Part shown: positions 14,869 to 23,526 of the stretch, piece by piece
How positions within the stretch are numbered: position 1 is the stretch's first letter
How the letters are laid out: each line of letters begins with the position of its first letter
DNA from: Streptomyces toyocaensis
GTDB lineage: Bacteria; Actinomycetota; Actinomycetes; Streptomycetales; Streptomycetaceae
Length of the DNA stretch: 64,000 nt
Assembly (NCBI RefSeq): GCF_000725125.1
Contig: NZ_JFCB01000007.1
Coordinates: 62,001-126,000 of the forward strand
Direction of reading: 5' to 3'
The notes under the pieces: generated by a model
The model's input: only the letters and a program-made list of their open reading frames with translations
Told to the model about the DNA's origin: nothing
The model's database searches: none
Translations under genes and position numbers: made by a program

Positions 14869-16214
14869 CCGCCCCTGCCCCGCGGGCCGTGTTCGATCCG
14901 GGCGCGGCCGCGGCCCGCGCGACCGACGCGATCCTCCACGACACCCTGCACGGCACCGCGCGCGGAGTCGTCGTCGACTCCCCGCCCGGCGCCGGCAAGT
15001 CCACGCTGGTGGTGCGCGCGGCGCTGGAGCTGGCGGAGGCCGGCCGCCCGCTGATGGTGGTGGCGCAGACCAACGCGCAGGTCGACGACCTGGTGCTGCG
15101 CCTCGCCGAGAAGAACCCGGACCTGCCGGTGGGGCGCCTGCACAGCAGTGACACCGATCCGTACGACAAGGCGCTCGACGCGCTGGAGAACGTACGCCCG
15201 TCGGCGAAGGCCGCCGATCTCACGGGGCTGCCCGTGGTGATCTCCACGGCGGCGAAGTGGGCGCACGTCAAGGGCGTCGAGGCGTGGGGACACGCGATCG
15301 TGGACGAGGCGTACCAGATGCGCTCGGACGCGCTGCTCGCCGTGGCCAACCTGTTCGAGCGGGCGCTGTTCGTGGGCGACCCGGGCCAGCTCGACCCGTT
15401 CTCCATCGTGGGCGGCGAGCAGTGGGCGGGCCTGTCGTACGACCCGTCGGGTTCCGCGGTGACGACGCTGCTCGCCCACAACCCCGAGCTGCCGCAGCAC
15501 CGCCTGCCGGTCTCCTGGCGCCTCCCCGCCTCGGCGGCGCCCCTGGTCTCGGACGCCTTCTACCCGTTCACGCCGTTCCGCAGCGGCACGGACCACGGCG
15601 ACCGCGGGCTGACCTTCTCCGTCCCGTCGGACGGCTCGGGCCCCGACCGGGTGATCGACGAGGCCGCGGAATCCGGCTGGGGCCTGCTGGAGCTTCCCGC
15701 CCGCCACACTCCCCGCACGGACCCGGAGGCGGTCCGTGCGGTGGCCCTGACCGTGCGCCGCCTCCTGGACCGCGGCGGCGCCGCGGCCTCCGAGCGCTCC
15801 CCCGACCCCACCCCCCTCACCGCGGACCGCGTCGCCGTGGGCACCGCCCACCGCGACCAGGCGGCGGCGATCCGCGCGGCGCTCGCGGAACTCGGCGTGA
15901 CGGACGTGGTCGTCGACACGGCGAACCGGCTCCAGGGCCGCGAGTACGACGTCACGGTCGTCCTGCACCCCCTCTCCGGCCGCCCCGACGCCACCGCCTT
16001 CCACCTGGAGACGGGCCGCCTGTGCGTCCTCGCCTCCCGCCACCGCCACGCCTGCATCGTGGTCTGCCGCGAGGGCGTCACCGGCCTCCTGGACGACTAC
16101 CCGTCCACGGAACCGGTCCAGCTGGGAACCCTGGTGAAGTTCCCGGACGGCTGGGAGGCCAACCACGCGGTCCTCGCCCACCTGGCGGAACACCGGGTGC
16201 GATGGCAGCCCTGA
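14865..16214 (+). CDS. SF1-type DNA helicase (Dna2/UvrD-like AAA ATPase)
   Basis: 449 residues from a GTG that overlaps the previous stop (GTGA). Visible motifs: Walker A GAGKST at 42-47, motif II DEAYQ starting at Asp147, motif III GDPGQLDPF near 171, an arginine-bearing VSWRLP motif near 212, and C-terminal VVDTANRLQGREYDVTVVL resembling motifs V/VI. This is a full helicase core of modest length. With the upstream Cas4-like nuclease it recalls Dna2- or AddAB-like end-processing machines split into separate polypeptides. The activity is a family inference. Confidence 0.8.
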   Translation: MTAPAPRAVFDPGAAAARATDAILHDTLHGTARGVVVDSPPGAGKSTLVVRAALELAEAGRPLMVVAQTNAQVDDLVLRLAEKNPDLPVGRLHSSDTDPYDKALDALENVRPSAKAADLTGLPVVISTAAKWAHVKGVEAWGHAIVDEAYQMRSDALLAVANLFERALFVGDPGQLDPFSIVGGEQWAGLSYDPSGSAVTTLLAHNPELPQHRLPVSWRLPASAAPLVSDAFYPFTPFRSGTDHGDRGLTFSVPSDGSGPDRVIDEAAESGWGLLELPARHTPRTDPEAVRAVALTVRRLLDRGGAAASERSPDPTPLTADRVAVGTAHRDQAAAIRAALAELGVTDVVVDTANRLQGREYDVTVVLHPLSGRPDATAFHLETGRLCVLASRHRHACIVVCREGVTGLLDDYPSTEPVQLGTLVKFPDGWEANHAVLAHLAEHRVRWQP

Positions 16215-16327
16215 CCGCCCTCCGGCACGCCGCCGAAGGCGGCCAATGGTTACGGCCCCGGACGGCTGGGAGGCCAACCACGCGGTCCTCGCCCACGCGG
16301 CGGAAACACCGGGTGAGGTGGCGGCCC
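16142..16327. repeat. Direct duplication of the helicase gene 3' end
   Basis: Positions 16142-16211, the last 70 bases of the helicase coding sequence, are repeated at 16257-16327 with about six substitutions and a one-base insertion. Both copies begin CCCGGACGGCTGGGAGGCC. Copy 2 is downstream of the stop and is non-coding. The 45 bp between the copies contains a GCCGCCGAAGGCGGC hairpin. Confidence 0.85.
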
Positions 16328-16432
16328 GGACGTTCCGTCCCGGCGGGACGAGGCCCTCTTGCGGGGGCGCGGGACAATGGACGGTGGCCCGCTTTCCTGG
16401 GGGTCGATCGCGACGTACGTGAAGGAGACGTC

Positions 16433-16798
16433 ATGGCGGAGCACACGCCGCGTCGGGACCAGCCGCGGCTACGCCCCGCGCCCCTGCTGTTCGAGCCCGC
16501 GGAGGCGGCCTCGGATCCCGAGCACTTCTTCGACCTGGAGTCGATCGAGGATCCGCGCGCGCTGCTGGAGCGGGCGACCGAGCTGACGCTCGCGTTCCGT
16601 GCCGCGGCGGACCGGGCGACGGAGTTCCAGGCGATGGCGGCTGCCCAGCTGGCCGACCCCCGGCGCTTCGACCGGCTGACGGCGGCGGACATCGCCGAGC
16701 GCGCCGACTGGACCGAGGACTACGCGAAGAAGATGGTCGAGTTCGGCCGCGACCTGATGCGGGGCGGCGAGGGTCCCGGGCACGTCGACCCCGCGTGA
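16433..16798 (+). CDS. Conserved-type small helical protein
   Basis: 121 residues; the ATG is preceded by GAAGGAGACGTC. The sequence is strongly helical and alanine/arginine/glutamate-rich (LLERATELTLAFRAAADRATEFQ). A possible helix-turn-helix follows at about 80-115 (LTAADIAERADWTEDYAKKMVEFGRDL). It stands alone between the helicase operon and the prim-pol-like gene. No family is assigned; a DNA-associated or regulatory role is only suggested by the C-terminal motif. Confidence 0.6.
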   Translation: MAEHTPRRDQPRLRPAPLLFEPAEAASDPEHFFDLESIEDPRALLERATELTLAFRAAADRATEFQAMAAAQLADPRRFDRLTAADIAERADWTEDYAKKMVEFGRDLMRGGEGPGHVDPA

Positions 16799-16933
16799 GC
16801 CCCCGCGCCGGCCCCCTGCGCGCACGGGTGTGGCATATGCCGGGCGGGCACGATACCCGCTCACCCGGCTCCGCGTGACCGGTTCGGGCAACTCTGCGGA
16901 ACCGTTCCCTCACGGCGGGTACACCTGTCCTTC

Positions 16934-17527
16934 ATGAGCAGCACACGGAATGCCTCCGACGTCAGCGGTGTCACCCCGGACGGTGCCGCCTGGCTCGCCT
17001 CGGCCGGAACGTATCCGCGCAGCACGCTCTCGCTCTGGCGGGAGTGTCCGGACGCCCCGGTGGTGCTGCCCTGCGGTGTGGTCTTCGACGTGGTGAGCAC
17101 GCCCGCGGTCTTCGGGCGCAGGATGCTGGACCGGATGTGGGAGGAGGGCCCGGGCTCGGGTCCGGTGGCGGAGTTCCGCGGCCGGATGCTGCTCTTCGCC
17201 GCGCCGGGCACGGCACAGCGGCTGCCGGCCCTCATGGAGTGGGAGGAGTGGGGCGCGCGCGGCGCGCGGACGGACGGGGTGCCGCCGCTGCTGGGCCACG
17301 GCACCGGTGACGCGGTGACCGTCCCCGCCCTCACCGGCGCGGCCTCGCCCGCCGCCCGCTCCGGTTCCCGCTGGCTGGTCGCCCCCGACACCCGTCGTCC
17401 CTGGCTGCCGGGCCCGGAGGTACTGCTCTGGGCGGCCGTACGGGCGGCCCGCGCGGCCGTGCGGATATCGATTTTTCCTCCCGCCGATCGTGATGCTAAT
17501 GTCTACGACGTCAGCAGGCGCCGCTAG
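16934..17527 (+). CDS. Prim-pol-like (bifunctional DNA primase/polymerase N-terminal) protein
   Basis: 197 residues. The layout resembles the short prim-pol-like proteins common in Streptomyces: GAAWLASAGTYP, VVLPCGVVFDVV, FRGRMLLFAAPG and a C-terminal WLPGPEVLLWAAVRAAR. Where catalytic enzymes have acidic metal ligands, this protein has FDVVSTP, so polymerase activity is doubtful. The last codons and the TAG stop lie in the first 10 bases of the tRNA-Lys gene, so the end of the protein is encoded by the tRNA. The role is unknown; family membership is moderately sure. Confidence 0.65.
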   Translation: MSSTRNASDVSGVTPDGAAWLASAGTYPRSTLSLWRECPDAPVVLPCGVVFDVVSTPAVFGRRMLDRMWEEGPGSGPVAEFRGRMLLFAAPGTAQRLPALMEWEEWGARGARTDGVPPLLGHGTGDAVTVPALTGAASPAARSGSRWLVAPDTRRPWLPGPEVLLWAAVRAARAAVRISIFPPADRDANVYDVSRRR

Positions 17528-17591
17528 CTCAGTTGGTTAGAGCAGCTGACTCTTAATCAGCGGGTCCGGGGTTCGAGTCCCTGGCGGCGCA
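17518..17591 (+). tRNA. tRNA-Lys (CTT), copy 1
   Basis: A 74-base cloverleaf with acceptor GCGCCGC/GCGGCGC, a TAGCTCAGTTGGTTAGAGCA D-arm, the anticodon loop CTCTTAA giving CTT, and GGTTCGAGTCC in the T-arm; CCA is not encoded. It is identical to the copies at 27665 and 30813. A rho-independent terminator follows within 10 bases. Confidence 0.97.
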
Positions 17592-17600
17592 CGACACCGG

Positions 17601-17631
17601 GAAGGCCCTCCGCGAAAGCGGGGGGCCTTTC
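17601..17631 (+). terminator. Terminator of tRNA-Lys copy 1
   Basis: GAAGGCCCTCCGC, a GAAA loop, and GCGGGGGGCCTTTC form a stem ending in TTTC, ten bases after the tRNA. Confidence 0.8.
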
Positions 17632-17651
17632 GCGTACCCGCCTCGCGCCGG

Positions 17652-18968
17652 TCAGCCGGTGGTGATCTTCACCGTCCACGCCCCCGACGCCGTGCGCCCC
17701 TCCACCTCGACCCGTACGGACTCCCCCGGCACCGTGAAGCTCTCGCCGAGGGCGACCGGCGCGTCGGCGAGCGGCGGGTAGACGGAGTCCTCCCAGCAGG
17801 CCTCGGTGTGCGGGTGGGCGTCGACGACCTCGACGGGCCCGCGCCCGGACCGGGTGCCGCTGTTCACCCGGTAGACGAGCACCCCCTGCCGGCAGGCCGC
17901 CGCGTCGTTGCCGAGGGGCCCGCGCGCCTCGAAGGCGAGCACGCTGTCGGTACCGGTGCGCACGACCGCGAGCTTGGTGCCCCGCCCGAGCCCGAAGGAC
18001 GGCGCCCCCGCGGCCCCGGTCACCGGCGTCCCCGGCCCCGCCCCCAGCGGCTCCAGCGTGAGCCGCACCGGCCCCGCGTCCCGCACGCACCGCACCTGCC
18101 GGGGTTCCAGCCAGCCCAGCTTCCACTTGTGCCAGCCGAACAGATCAGGGGCGAGGGCGAACTGGCTGCCCATCAGGTCCCAGTCGCCGACATGGGTGTC
18201 CCAGTCGCCCTTGCCGTCCACGGGCCGGTGGTAGAGGTCGGGCAGGTCGAAGACGTGTCCGGTCTCGTGGGCGAGGACGAGCCGGTCCGGGGGGTGGTTC
18301 TCGAACACGGTGACGACCCGCCGGATGTCGGTGCCGTCGGCGCGCATCGGACGGTCCAGGTTGACGACCTTGGTGGCGTCGGAGTCCACGCCCGGCGCGT
18401 CCGGATCGGCGACGAGGTACACGATGTCGTAGCGCGAGAAGTCGACGTGCCGGTCCGCCACGGAGAGCGCGTCGCGCAGATAGGCCGCGCGGTGGGCGAC
18501 GGTCCAGTCGCGCTGTATGGCGTAGGCCGTGGACGGGCGCGGCATGCGGATCCACCGCCGCAGGGGGTGCGGGCGCAGGGTGAACTTGCCGTAGGAGGCC
18601 CGCTGGAAGAAGTGGCCGGTCGCCGGGAAGTGGTCGGCGGCGAGCTCGTCGGGCGTGGTCAGGGGGTGCGAGTCGGGGAAGGACAGGAACAGCATCACCG
18701 CGTCCAGCTGGCGGGCCGGGCGGGGATATGCGGCGTTCCAGGTGTCCAGCCCCTCGGAGTGGTGGGCGTCGGTGCGGGTGAGGGCGCAGGGCTCCGCGGA
18801 GAACGGCTCGGCGACGGAGGGGACGTTGATCATCGAGGTCGCCGCGAGCGCCGACATGGTCGTGCACATCGCCGCCGTGCTGCGCAGCCGGGGCCGTACA
18901 CCCGATCGGCTCAGCCGGTCCCGCAGCGACTCACGGCCGAGTCCTCTCGGGGTGAGCTGACGCGGCAC
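17652..18968 (-). CDS. M6-family secreted metalloprotease
   Basis: 438 residues from the GTG at 18968 with GGAGG seven bases upstream; longer frames lack a binding site. The N-terminus is basic with a hydrophobic AAMCTTMSALAATSM stretch, giving a probable signal sequence near residues 20-50. The zinc motif LAHETGHVFDLPDLYH (HExxH plus a downstream acid/His) and the GDWDLMG region are typical of immune-inhibitor-A-like M6 peptidases. The C-terminal third is a beta-rich domain. It should degrade extracellular protein. It runs toward tRNA-Lys copy 1 and shares no operon. Confidence 0.88.
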   Translation of the reverse strand: MPRQLTPRGLGRESLRDRLSRSGVRPRLRSTAAMCTTMSALAATSMINVPSVAEPFSAEPCALTRTDAHHSEGLDTWNAAYPRPARQLDAVMLFLSFPDSHPLTTPDELAADHFPATGHFFQRASYGKFTLRPHPLRRWIRMPRPSTAYAIQRDWTVAHRAAYLRDALSVADRHVDFSRYDIVYLVADPDAPGVDSDATKVVNLDRPMRADGTDIRRVVTVFENHPPDRLVLAHETGHVFDLPDLYHRPVDGKGDWDTHVGDWDLMGSQFALAPDLFGWHKWKLGWLEPRQVRCVRDAGPVRLTLEPLGAGPGTPVTGAAGAPSFGLGRGTKLAVVRTGTDSVLAFEARGPLGNDAAACRQGVLVYRVNSGTRSGRGPVEVVDAHPHTEACWEDSVYPPLADAPVALGESFTVPGESVRVEVEGRTASGAWTVKITTG

Positions 18969-19318
18969 GGGGACCTCCGGGGGACGGTTCGTGGGACACC
19001 GCCCCCCAATCTGTGGTGATTTGTCGTACTGCGCCCTGTTCAACTGCACCGGACGGGTGAGAAAGGCGGGAATCCGAGCGAGGCCGGGCGGAGTCGACAC
19101 CCCGCGCACTCACGGAACGTCACAACTGGTCGGAGGCCCACAGAAGCCGTCCACGCGTGAGCAGAAACGATCAGGCAGAGATGCGTGACCGGTCTGAAGG
19201 CCGGACAGTGGCTGGAAGGCCCCGGCGCGGGCCTCTATGATCGGCACATTTCCTGGTACTGAGAGACTTTCCTGCCACGGACAGCGGCGGACAGCGATCG
19301 AGTGCACTGCGGGAGCGA
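18969..19318. other. Divergent intergenic region
   Basis: About 350 bp between the metalloprotease and the GGDEF-EAL gene, presumably holding both promoters. I see no RNA gene, strong hairpin or coding frame here. Confidence 0.5.
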
Positions 19319-21184
19319 GTGGTGAGCGGAACGTCCGAAGGGCCGGCGCCCGCGACAGAACTCGACCGGCCGGCCGACACGGAGAGTGAGATCATCGCGT
19401 CTCAAGGTGCCGGGCCCCCCGCCGCGCGCCCCCTGTCGCCCCCCTCACCCCCCTCGTACCGCTCCGTCTTCACGGCCGCGCCGCTCGCCATGGCCGTGGT
19501 CGACCGCGAGGGCATGGTGACCGGCGCCAACGCCGCGCTCGCCGGCCTGCTGGGGCGCGACCCCGACACCCTGGCCGGCGCCGTCGCCGCCGACCTGGTG
19601 GACCTGACCTCGGACGCCCGCACCTGGCACGCCTACCGGGAGATGCTGCGCGGACGCCGGGCCAGGCTGCGCTGCACGCGCCGGCTGAAGCACCCCGAGG
19701 GCCACGCGCTCTGGGTGCGGGTGACCGTCTCCCCGCTGCCCGCCGACGACGGGGGCGTGCTGCTGTCGGTCGCCGACATCAGCGACCACCGCGAACTCCA
19801 GGAGCGCCTGCGGCACCTGCGCATGCACGACCCGGTGACCCGGCTGCCCAACCGCACCCTGTTCTTCGAACGGCTGACCACCGCACTGGAGGCGGAGTCG
19901 TACGAGGAGAGCGGCACCGGCCGGATCGGGCTGTGCTACCTCGACCTGGACGGGTTCAAGGCCGTCAACGACACCCTGGGCCACCGCGTCGGCGACCAGT
20001 TGCTCGCCGCCGTCGCCGAACGGCTGACGCGCTGCGCGGAGGAGGCCGGCCGGACCAGGACCGGCACGCCACTGGTGGCCCGGCTCGGCGGGGACGAGTT
20101 CGCGCTGCTGGTCGAGGACTCCACCGGCACCGATCAGCTCGCCGACCTCGCCGAGTCGCTGCTCGGCGCGATCCAGGCGCCCTTCGACCTCTCCGGCCGG
20201 ATGCTGTCGGTCTCCGCCTCGATCGGGGTGGTCGAGCGGCACGCCGCGGGGACCACGCCGACCGCGCTGATGCAGGCCGCCGACACGACCCTGTACTGGG
20301 CGAAGGCCGACGGCAAGGCCCGCTGGACGCTGTTCGACCCGGAGCGCAACGCCCACCGCGTGACCCGCCAGGCCCTCGCGTCCGCGCTCCGCCCCGCCAT
20401 CGACCGGGGCGAGTTCGCGCTGGAGTACCAGCCGCTGGTGGGCATGGAGGACGACCGGGTGCACGGCGTGGAGGCGCTGATCCGCTGGCACCATCCGCGG
20501 TTCGGCACCCTGACGCCGAATCGGTTCATCTCACTGGCGGAGGAGGACGGCTCGATCGTGCCGCTCGGCCGCTGGGTGCTGCGCACCGCCTGCCGTCAGG
20601 CCCGCGACTGGCAGGTGGAGCACCCGGACGGGCCGCCGATCTTCGTCAGCGTGAACGTGGCGGTCCGTCAGGTGTGGGACTCCGATCTGGTGGCGGACGT
20701 CGCCGACACCCTCGCCGCGACGGGCCTGGCACCGCGGCTGCTCCAGCTGGAGCTGACCGAGTCGGCGATCATGGGGTCGTCCGGCCGGCCGATCCAGGCA
20801 CTGAAGGCGCTCAGCGACATGGGCGTGCGCATCGCCATCGACGACTTCGGCACCGGCTACTCGAACCTGGCCTATCTCAGCCGGCTGCCGGTGTCGGTGC
20901 TGAAGCTGGACGGCTCCTTCGTCCGGGGCTTCCAGCTCGAGGACCGCGCCGCCAAGGCCAGCCCGGCGGACGAGGTCATCGTCGAGGCGATGGTGCAGCT
21001 CGCCCACCGGCTGGGTCTGACGGTCACCGCGGAGTGCGTGGAGACCTCGGCGCAGGCCACCCGGCTGCGCCGGATCGGGTGCGACACCGGTCAGGGCTGG
21101 CTGTACTCGCGTCCGGTGTCGCCGGACCGCATCTCCGAGCTGCTGAACACGCCCGGGGTTCAGGCGGGCGTGGGCAATCCGTAG
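19319..21184 (+). CDS. PAS-GGDEF-EAL cyclic-di-GMP enzyme
   Basis: 621 residues from a GTG (a second GTG follows at once). The PAS domain spans about 45-165, GGDEF about 175-340 with an intact GGDEF at 257-261, and EAL about 345-600 with EAL at 385-387. The [10 protein letters not shown] and AECVE motifs needed for phosphodiesterase activity are present. No RxxD inhibitory site lies five residues before GGDEF, so product inhibition is unlikely. No membrane segment is visible, so it is probably cytosolic. It can in principle make and degrade c-di-GMP, which in Streptomyces controls BldD and development. Confidence 0.93.
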   Translation: MVSGTSEGPAPATELDRPADTESEIIASQGAGPPAARPLSPPSPPSYRSVFTAAPLAMAVVDREGMVTGANAALAGLLGRDPDTLAGAVAADLVDLTSDARTWHAYREMLRGRRARLRCTRRLKHPEGHALWVRVTVSPLPADDGGVLLSVADISDHRELQERLRHLRMHDPVTRLPNRTLFFERLTTALEAESYEESGTGRIGLCYLDLDGFKAVNDTLGHRVGDQLLAAVAERLTRCAEEAGRTRTGTPLVARLGGDEFALLVEDSTGTDQLADLAESLLGAIQAPFDLSGRMLSVSASIGVVERHAAGTTPTALMQAADTTLYWAKADGKARWTLFDPERNAHRVTRQALASALRPAIDRGEFALEYQPLVGMEDDRVHGVEALIRWHHPRFGTLTPNRFISLAEEDGSIVPLGRWVLRTACRQARDWQVEHPDGPPIFVSVNVAVRQVWDSDLVADVADTLAATGLAPRLLQLELTESAIMGSSGRPIQALKALSDMGVRIAIDDFGTGYSNLAYLSRLPVSVLKLDGSFVRGFQLEDRAAKASPADEVIVEAMVQLAHRLGLTVTAECVETSAQATRLRRIGCDTGQGWLYSRPVSPDRISELLNTPGVQAGVGNP

Positions 21185-22266
21185 ACGTCGGCGATCAGTT
21201 CGTAGGACCGCAGGCGTACGTCACCGCTGTGGGCGTTGGCGGTGAGCATCAGTTCGTCGGCGCCGGTGCGCTTCTGCAGGTCGTCCAGGCCCGCGCGGAC
21301 CTCGTCCGGGGTGCCGTGGACGACGTTGGCGTTCCAGGAGTCGACGAACTCCCGCTCCATCGGGGTGAAGGGGTGGGCCTCCGCCTCCTCCGGGGTGGGG
21401 ACCAGGCCGGGGCGGCCGGTGCGCAGCCGGACCATGTTGAGCGCGGCGGCCAGCACCTGCCGGCGGGCCTCCTTCTCGTCGTCGGCCGCCAGCGCGGAGA
21501 CGCCGATGAGGGCGTAGGGCGCGTCGAGCACCTCGCTGGGGCGGAACGTCTCGCGGTAGAGGTCCAGCGCCGGGATCGTGTTCTGCGCCGAGAAGTGGTG
21601 CGCGAAGGCGAAGGGCAGCCCGAGCACGCCGGCCAGCCGGGCACTGAAACCGGAGGAACCGAGCAGCCAGACGGGCGGGCGGTGCGGCGACTGCACGCCG
21701 CCGGGCGAGGTGGCCTGCACCGGGCCCGGCACGGCGTGGATCCGGCGGTAGGGGTGTCCGTCGGGGAAGTCGTCGTCCAGGAAGCGGGTGAGCTCGGCGA
21801 GCTGCTGGGGGAAGTCGTCGGCGCCCTCGTTCAGCCGGTCGGTGCGGCGCAGGGCGGCCGCGGTGGCCCCGTCGGTGCCGGGGGCGCGGCCGAGACCGAG
21901 GTCGATCCGGCCCGGGGCCATGGCCTCCAGGGTGCCAAACTGCTCGGCGATGACCAGCGGCGCGTGATTGGGCAGCATCACCCCGCCGGAGCCCAGGCGG
22001 ATGCGGTCGGTGTGCGCCGCCAGGTGGGCCAGGATGACCGCCGGGGAGGAGGACGCCACGCCCGGCATCGAGTGGTGCTCGGCGACCCAGTAGCGGTGGT
22101 AGCCGCGGGACTCGGCGAGCCGGGAGATCCCGACGCTGGTCCGCAGGGCGTCGGTGGCGGTGCGGCCGGCGCCCACGGTGACCAGGTCCAGGACCGAGAG
22201 CGGGACGGGGGCGTCCCCGTGGGCCGTGCCTCGGATGCCGTCGGCTGCGGTGTCGTCTGCGGCCAC
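21160..22266 (-). CDS. LLM-class flavin-dependent oxidoreductase
   Basis: 368 residues from the GTG at 22266 with AGGAGG nine bases upstream. It shows luciferase-like signatures: [16 protein letters not shown] at the N-terminus, [38 protein letters not shown] and [14 protein letters not shown]. This group (MsnO8-like) uses reduced flavin to oxidise small molecules; the substrate is unknown. Its 3' end overlaps the EAL gene by 25 bp in a convergent arrangement. It is followed upstream by the eutA-like gene in the same direction, but with no clear metabolic link. Confidence 0.88.
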   Translation of the reverse strand: MAADDTAADGIRGTAHGDAPVPLSVLDLVTVGAGRTATDALRTSVGISRLAESRGYHRYWVAEHHSMPGVASSSPAVILAHLAAHTDRIRLGSGGVMLPNHAPLVIAEQFGTLEAMAPGRIDLGLGRAPGTDGATAAALRRTDRLNEGADDFPQQLAELTRFLDDDFPDGHPYRRIHAVPGPVQATSPGGVQSPHRPPVWLLGSSGFSARLAGVLGLPFAFAHHFSAQNTIPALDLYRETFRPSEVLDAPYALIGVSALAADDEKEARRQVLAAALNMVRLRTGRPGLVPTPEEAEAHPFTPMEREFVDSWNANVVHGTPDEVRAGLDDLQKRTGADELMLTANAHSGDVRLRSYELIADVYGLPTPA

Positions 22267-22341
22267 GGTGGGGTGCCTCCTGTGTCTCGCCCTGCGGTGT
22301 TCCCGCCCGACAACAGGAGGCGCCCCCCGTCTATTCCGCCG

Positions 22342-23067
22342 TCACACCTGCACGATCGGCTCCCGCGTGAACAGCGCGCCCAGCTCCGGGGCGTTCACCC
22401 GGCGGTCGGCCAGGCGCAGGCACTCCCAGGCCGTGACCTGGTTGGCGGTGAGGACCGGCTTGCCCAGCTCCTTCTCCAGGGCGGGGATGTGGGCGATCGT
22501 GTGCAGGGCGGTGTCCGGCAGGAGCAGGGCCTCCGCGTCGGGGGTGTCGGCGGCTCGGGCCAGGGCGAACAGCTCCTCCTCGCCCCAGGAGCCGACCTCC
22601 GCGGCCGTGACGACGCCGGACCCGCGCACCCTGGTCACCTCCACGCCGCCGGTCCGCAGGAACTCGGCGAAGAGCGCGGCCACGTCGTCCGGGTACGTGG
22701 CGCCGACGGCGATCCGCCGCGCCTCGATCTCCCGCAGCGCGTGCACGAAGGCGAAGGAGGTGGACGACGCGGGCATGCCCGCCGCGCGGGCCAGGTCGCG
22801 CACCTGCGCGTGGGCGCCGTCCCAGCCGTGCACGAAACTGCCGCCGGCCCACACCACCGCCTCGGCGCCCGACAGGCGCAGTTGCTGGAGCCCGGCCGCC
22901 AGCCGCTCGGGCGTGCCCATCTGCATCAGGGCGTCCGCCCGGTGGGCGTCCTCACCGACGTCGGTGTGCACCAGGTCCACCCGGATGTCGCTGCCCAGCA
23001 ACTGCTCGATACGCGGATAGTCGTCCTCTGCGGAGTGGCCCGGATAGAGGATTCCCAGTGCGGTCAT
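22342..23067 (-). CDS. Maleate isomerase / arylmalonate decarboxylase family protein (EutA-like)
   Basis: 241 residues; the ATG at 23067 has AGGAAGG six bases upstream. It is an Asp/Glu racemase superfamily protein: MTALGILYPGHSAEDDYPRI, then a VVWAGGSFVHG loop, ATYPDDVAALFAEFL, and LLLPDTALHTIAHIPALEKELGKPVLTANQ. The usual cysteine positions are not cysteine (VVWAGG; LLLPDT), as in EutA-like proteins, so racemase chemistry is doubtful. In rhizobia, eutA lies beside ehuABCD in ectoine catabolism. The ehu genes follow here too, divergently. Confidence 0.75.
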   Translation of the reverse strand: MTALGILYPGHSAEDDYPRIEQLLGSDIRVDLVHTDVGEDAHRADALMQMGTPERLAAGLQQLRLSGAEAVVWAGGSFVHGWDGAHAQVRDLARAAGMPASSTSFAFVHALREIEARRIAVGATYPDDVAALFAEFLRTGGVEVTRVRGSGVVTAAEVGSWGEEELFALARAADTPDAEALLLPDTALHTIAHIPALEKELGKPVLTANQVTAWECLRLADRRVNAPELGALFTREPIVQV

Positions 23068-23225
23068 GTCCAGCCTTCCTGCTGCTTCTCTTCCGGCTCG
23101 TCGGGCGGTACGGAACCGGACCCTCCGGCCCGGCGGTGCGGTCCCGGGGGGCGCCGACGCGTGGGTCGGCGCCCGATACGGTCCCACCGCTCGGGTACCC
23201 AATCGGCGCAGCGCCGCCCACCTGG

Positions 23226-23462
23226 TCACCTGGTTGGCCGAGATGAGCGGTATGCGCGTTTCCGCCTCCGGCCGGGCCCCGGTCGACCACCCCCCACGCC
23301 GGCGCGGTTACGTCCCCGGTCACTGACGTGGCCGGACAGGGGGAGTGCATTCCGGACGGCTTCGCGGGTGATCGGCACCCGGTCGCCCGGGAGCCGGGCC
23401 GTCCAGGTGATACCGCGTTTGACCAGCGTGACCTCGATGTATCGATCACCCATGCGTTCCAT
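23226..23462 (-). pseudogene. DUF3830 (cyclophilin-like) gene remnant
   Basis: The first 45 residues (DRYIEVTLVKRGITWTARLP, then EAVRNALPLSG) match the start of the cyclophilin-like DUF3830 family, which is usually about 140-150 residues. After HVSD the frame turns into arginine/glycine-rich sequence typical of non-coding high-GC DNA and stops at 78 residues. DUF3830 genes often accompany eutA-like and ehu-like genes. I therefore call it a 3'-truncated remnant; an expressed short protein cannot be excluded. Confidence 0.6.
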
Positions 23463-23526
23463 CGTGCTCCCCCGGTCAGGAGTGGCTCCGTGGGAATCGG
23501 GGCCGAAACCGGCCGGAATAACATGC

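Noticed and set aside
14058..16277. A 739-codon minus-strand frame opposite the helicase
   Set aside because: No motifs, no binding site, and histidine/arginine-rich shadow composition opposite a motif-complete helicase.
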